This document shows, piece after piece, positions 59,910 through 64,000 of a stretch of DNA of 64,000 nt. Position 1 is the stretch's first letter. Each line of letters opens with the position of its first letter. The notes under the pieces are model-generated. The model saw nothing but the letters and a program-made list of their open reading frames with translations, was not told the DNA's origin and searched no databases. Position numbers and translations under genes: made by a program. This DNA comes from Sparassis latifolia (lineage: Eukaryota; Basidiomycota; Agaricomycetes; Polyporales; Sparassidaceae): assembly GCA_018466975.1 (NCBI GenBank), contig CM031552.1, positions 1-64,000 of the forward strand, written 5' to 3'.

Positions 59910-60910
59910 ATGTCGAACCGTGAAGAATTCCTAACCTCGACCGACGGCACGAAGCTCTGGGCAGAATCGGCCGGCGACCCTTCCAAACCGGCGCTGGTCT
60001 TCATCCACGGCCTGGCATGCACTGCCTTGGGATTCGAGAGGCAGTTCACCGATCCGAAACTGCTCGAGAACTTGCATCTGGTGCGGTACGAGATGCGGGG
60101 ACACGGGCGGAGCGATATGCCAGAATTCCCGGAGGCGTATGGTTCCATCCACCATGCAGAGGATTTTCGCACCGTGTGTGAGGCGTTTGGGCTGCACAGA
60201 CCATTCGTGCTGGGATGGTGAGTACCAATCGTAATTCTGAGGAGATTAGTCACTCACTGAATGTGCCAGGAGCCTTGGTGGTCAGTCACACTTTCTGCTT
60301 TGGCGAGAGTTCATTCTAAGTCAACGACCGAAGCTCAGGCTGTATCCCCGTGGACATCGTCGCCGCGTACGGCGCGGACTTCATCTCCGGCGTAGTCTAC
60401 GTCGGCGGACCCGTCCTATCCTTCAGGCTGAACGAAGAGTGCTGGCATCCGCTCTTCCACGCCATGATCCCCCTGATTTGCTCTGAGGACTCAGAAGTTG
60501 TAGCCAAGAGCGCGTCCATGTTCTTCGACTCGTGCGTCGCGGATCCCATCCCGTACCCTACGAAGCTGCTGTGGATGGGCGGCTTTGGCTCGCAGCCGCC
60601 GAAGATTAGGCACTATTCGCTCGCGCGCGGGCAGGACGACACGCGGTAGGCGGCCGAGGCGGGGAAGCTGCCCGTGCTGATCCTGCAGGGGACGGAAGAT
60701 ACGCACTGTTTGTATGAGAGGATGCTCGAGCAGGCGAGGGCGGTCTATGACGATGTGGAAGTGCAGTTGATGGAGGGGGTCGGGCACACCCCGCATTACG
60801 AACGGCATGAAGACACCAATCGGCATATTCTTGCTTTTGTCGAGAAGAAAGCGTCCCAAGCGCAGGAACGAGAGGCTCGGAGGGGCAGATGTAGGGTCTC
60901 ACCAGGATAA
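59910..60910 (+). pseudogene. Alpha/beta hydrolase with an in-frame internal stop
   Basis: The start at 59910 gives LTSTDGTKLWAESAGDPSKP, then LVFIHGLACTALGFERQF (oxyanion HG), VRYEMRGHGRSDMPEF and, across two introns, the nucleophile elbow VLGWSLGGCIPVDI. The cap region has GVVYVGGPVLSFR and ADPIPYPTKLLWMGGF. After RHYSLARGQDDTR comes TAG at 60647-60649. The same frame then continues with AAEAGKLPVLILQGTEDTHC (the Asp region) and VQLMEGVGHTPHYERHEDTN (catalytic His), so homology runs on both sides of the stop. As written, the product would lose the acid and His of the triad. Esterase or lactonase substrates are unknown. A one-base sequencing error is the simplest alternative to a true pseudogene. 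Confidence 0.75.
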
Positions 60911-61462
60911 ATCAAGTTCCTTCCACGGGGCACAGTTGGCATAAGTCGAACTCGGGAGGGTTGCTTGTCGGGAGCAAACGTGCTTCAATTGTAAAAGAAA
61001 TACTCACGAATTTGGTGAAAGTCATTCAAAGAACTACCCCATGATGAGTTGTGCACGGTCCAAGTGTCCAGGGTACATAAGCAACTTACAACTTGCGGCT
61101 GCAGGAGCATAGGAATCTACTGTCCGAGTCAGACGGTCAGTCTAGCTTATTGTTCACCACCGCTACAAGACAGCAGCGTGCGGAAAGATGGTGACTATGG
61201 TCAGTTCGTGCCAATCCCGACACGATCATGTGTTGGAGTTCAGTCACAGAGTCACGGTTTGAAACGCGACGTTCAAAGGCGGTGTAGCCTCCGCTAGTAA
61301 GCTCCGTACCTCAGGACATCCATAGCCCTCGATGAATAGGATAGCATACAAGTTTTTCAGTTCAAGCACGAATTCTACGCAATTCTATTGTACGTTACAT
61401 TAGTAAAATGTTACCCAAGATCTTGAATCTAAAGCTTAGGGTCGCCGCGAAGAGCCCGCATC
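60911..61462. other. Convergent intergenic region
   Basis: About 550 bp between the hydrolase end and the minus-strand MFS gene end. No gene or RNA is recognised. Confidence 0.4.
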
Positions 61463-63922
61463 TCACAAGCTCTCCGCGATGACCACCTCATCTATCTGCC
61501 CCTTCTCGTTCTGCTCGTCGTCCCGCTCCTCTGCGCCCTCCTCCACTCCCACCTTCCCTCTTCCCCTTTTCTCCCGCCGTTCGAGGAACCACACGAGCCA
61601 CGTCACGCCGAGCGTCGCGACCGCCGTCCCGATCATCGCCCACATGCCCCGTCGGAACCGGGGCGCATCCGTGGCACGGTAGAAGATGAGCGGCCACCAC
61701 GCATTAATCACGTTGTTCCACATGCTGATAAGGAATGTCTGGTGAGCGGTGGGAACACAGAGAGCGGGAAAATCGACGTACTTCATGGACGCGAGCACGA
61801 CTGCGCGTTCCTGGTCGTCGTCATAACATATCTGGTTTGCCCATCTGCGAGCAGTGGATTCAGCATCTCCCGCACCACGAAGGTCTCAAAGTGGGATGTA
61901 CGTACGCGAACGTTGTCGCCTGGCCTGAGTAACTAGCACCAGCCAGATCTATGTACAACCTGTCAAGCACCACCATCACACCTCCGAAAATCAGCGCACT
62001 CACAATACGCGAAAAACTTGAGGCCAATGGGGCTACTCCAGACTACGATACATATGCTCGCGACGATCACCGCAAAGCACATCCACACAAGCACGGGCCA
62101 TCGAGCACGCGAGCGCGTGGAGTCAGTCCACGTCGCGCAGATGAGCGTCGACGCGATTCCGACGGCGGTCACGCCAGACGGATAGTAATCTGCAGCGACG
62201 TCAGACACGCATTTCTATCGCACAAGCACCGACTTGAACGCGAAACGAAAGTGAAGGGCTCGCACCGACTTGCTCCACCGTGTATCCGCCTAGGGCGGAA
62301 AGAAACTGGCCCATGAGGTTGTTCGAGGCAAAGCTCTCTGTTTCGCCCGAGACGGCGAACTGTCCGGAGCATTAGGATATCGCACAAATCGGATTAGAAG
62401 GGGAAGATACGACATACTAGCAGACTACAGCCATACCACCGCCAGCGGCCGAGGATCCTGCGGACGAGGTCCCACGTAACTTTCCCGTGCGTCGATTTCT
62501 TGGTCGTCTCGACACGTTCGCGTGCGAGGACACGTTCCTTGGCGATGTCAATGCAAACGGTGTCAGCACCAAAAGGTGGTAAAGATTGAGGGATGGAAGG
62601 GTAAGTTGATTCAGTGTGTCAGCAAGGAAGACTGACCTCTTCTGTGAGATAGAAGGCCTTCGTTGTTGCAGGAAGATCTGGAAACACCAGGAAACCGTAA
62701 AAGGCGATGGGGAGTGTGATCACGCCGTCGATGATGAAACTACAAGAGGCGTCAATGAGCTTGCAGTGAACTGGTCGGGGGTTGAAGATAACTATACGCA
62801 CAGCCACCGCCAGCCACTTCGTCCTGAAACTCCATTCAGATGTCTACAACCATGTAGCTATCAGACGCATGTCATATCATACGAATACCATTCACGCACT
62901 TGTACACCGCCGCCTGAAGCACACCAGAAAACCTGAAGGTGCGTGCCAGGGTTATTGCGCTTATGTCACCAGCGAACGGAGTAATTGTCCTTACAATGTG
63001 CCGATGAGCCCCGAGCTCGTGAAGATGCCTGATCGTTTTCCGAGTTCGCCACGCCTGTACCACCTGTGAATATGTTGTTTGTCTGAATAGGGTACGAGAT
63101 TCAGGTGCAATGTGGCGAGCTTACGAGCCGAGGACGTAGTGCGTGCCCACGAACGTTGAGGCTTCCGTCACGCCTTGGAAGAATCGAATGGCGTAGAGCT
63201 GTGTCCAAAACGGCGGTTGTGATTAGAATGAAAGTCATGGCTTCCGCTGCGAGGAGATACCCACCTGCTCGATATTCTTCACGGTGCTTGAGCTATATCA
63301 CGGATAGATGGTCAATCGCGGTTAGGACGTACGAGAACGAGTAGACTTACCAGAATGTCAACACGCCCCAGACTATCTGCATGGTAGGAAACCAGATGCG
63401 CGGGGAGACGACCTGCAGCATTAAATTATCTACGCAAAACATGGTTAATATTATTTCGCTCCGACAAGCAACCACAGGAAACAACGTGCTTGGGATCATC
63501 CCAACAATATACCCGCAGGTGAAAATCGTGTTAATTTTCTGTCCGATTCGTCAGCCCAGCTAACTATAGGATCGGAGGTGATACTGACATTGTACTGTGT
63601 ACCATGCATGTGCAATTCTTGTCTCATCCCCGAGACGTACGCATTCGCAACGTTGCTCCGGTCGAGGTCTACCTCCGAGGGTCAGCACATCTCGTCCGGC
63701 ACTAGGTATGCCCACCGTCAGCTCACAGTTCGTAAAATACTATTCACATAGATTGTGAACCTGGAAGTCTGACGCCCAACAGCCGAATGCACGCACCATT
63801 AGACAACAGTAGGACAGAATAAACCAGTCTATCTTCAGCAACAGCTTCTGCTCCGCCTTGGTTGCAGGGATTTCACCCCACACGAATCGGCGCACTTTAC
63901 GCAACGAAGCCATGACAGTCAT
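61463..63922 (-). CDS. MFS transporter, allantoate permease (anion:cation symporter) family
   Basis: A many-exon minus-strand gene. The N-terminus (start 63922, or 63913 giving MASLRKVRRFVWGEIPATKA) is followed by EQKLLLKIDWFILSYCCLM (TM1), then DLDRSNVANAYVSGMRQELH, the family signature after TM1, and the FTCGYIVGMIPN stretch (TM2). Later exons show SFIIDGVITLPIAFYGFLVF, PDLPATTKAFYLTEE and ARERVETTKKSTHGKVTWDL in the central loop, and FPALCVPTAHQTFLISMWNN in the C-terminal half. A last helix (MIGTAVATLGVTWLVWFLER) precedes a charged tail ending EVVIAESL. This fits the Dal5/Fen2/Tna1 group. The substrate (allantoate, pantothenate, nicotinate or another organic acid) cannot be assigned. The promoter lies partly beyond the window. 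Confidence 0.88.
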
Positions 63923-64000
63923 GACGGGTCGTTACTCAAGGCTGAAAGCAGCACGCTCCTCCCAAGAACGAGAAGTGAAGAGCGAAGAGACCAGAGATAT

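Noticed and set aside
60935..60990. AAGTCGAACTCGGG on the plus strand, box-B-like on the minus strand
   Set aside because: No matching D-arm or acceptor stem was found.

Overview
The window is from a filamentous basidiomycete, most likely an agaricomycete. Genes are dense and split by many short introns (about 45-70 nt, GT...AG, often with a CTAAC/CTGAC-type branch site). Intergenic spacers are short, and the best-conserved proteins are of fungal type. No ribosomal RNA, tRNA, CRISPR array or large transposon was found.

Layout: 1-9.4 kb holds the 3' end of an unidentified gene, the mitochondrial ssDNA-binding protein (RIM1, minus), the ribosome-rescue GTPase HBS1, an equilibrative nucleoside transporter and VFA1 (ESCRT/Vps4 partner, minus). 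9.5-18.3 kb holds glutathione-dependent formaldehyde dehydrogenase (SFA1), a membrane-anchored acyl-CoA-binding protein (ATG37-like, minus), mitoribosomal mS34 (minus) head to head with mitochondrial GatC, then dUTPase (minus) head to head with an SQ-motif-rich protein. 19-28 kb holds an FAD amino-acid oxidase, an uncharacterised protein, a 190-bp TA-flanked inverted-repeat element (MITE-like), ESF2 and ARS2/SERRATE. 28-40 kb holds the HOG-pathway response regulator SSK1, a JmjC histone-demethylase-like protein and a P-loop ATPase with HerA/FtsK-like motifs (minus). 40-47 kb holds RRP8, a small tandem repeat, a Gfo/Idh/MocA oxidoreductase (minus), a BTB protein and an IMPACT-family protein. 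48-64 kb holds sulfite reductase MET10, a bacterial-type uracil phosphoribosyltransferase and a HERP/Usa1-like ubiquitin-domain membrane protein (all minus), then the PKA regulatory subunit, a Ser-rich single-pass membrane protein, an alpha/beta hydrolase with an internal stop, and an allantoate-permease-type MFS transporter (minus).

The set is mostly housekeeping: mitochondrial maintenance and translation, ribosome biogenesis and rescue, nucleotide metabolism, stress signalling (SSK1, PKA) and sulfur assimilation. No secondary-metabolite or defence cluster is evident. Several unrelated genes are tail to tail or head to head with less than 250 bp between them, so shared promoters are likely.

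A recurrent oddity is single-base frame breaks inside otherwise intact conserved proteins (HBS1, the FAD oxidase, ARS2, the JmjC protein, a WD40 fragment) plus one in-frame stop (alpha/beta hydrolase). All frame breaks look like missing bases, which points to uncorrected assembly errors, although real gene decay cannot be excluded from one sequence. Exon boundaries given here were inferred by eye from splice consensus and protein continuity.
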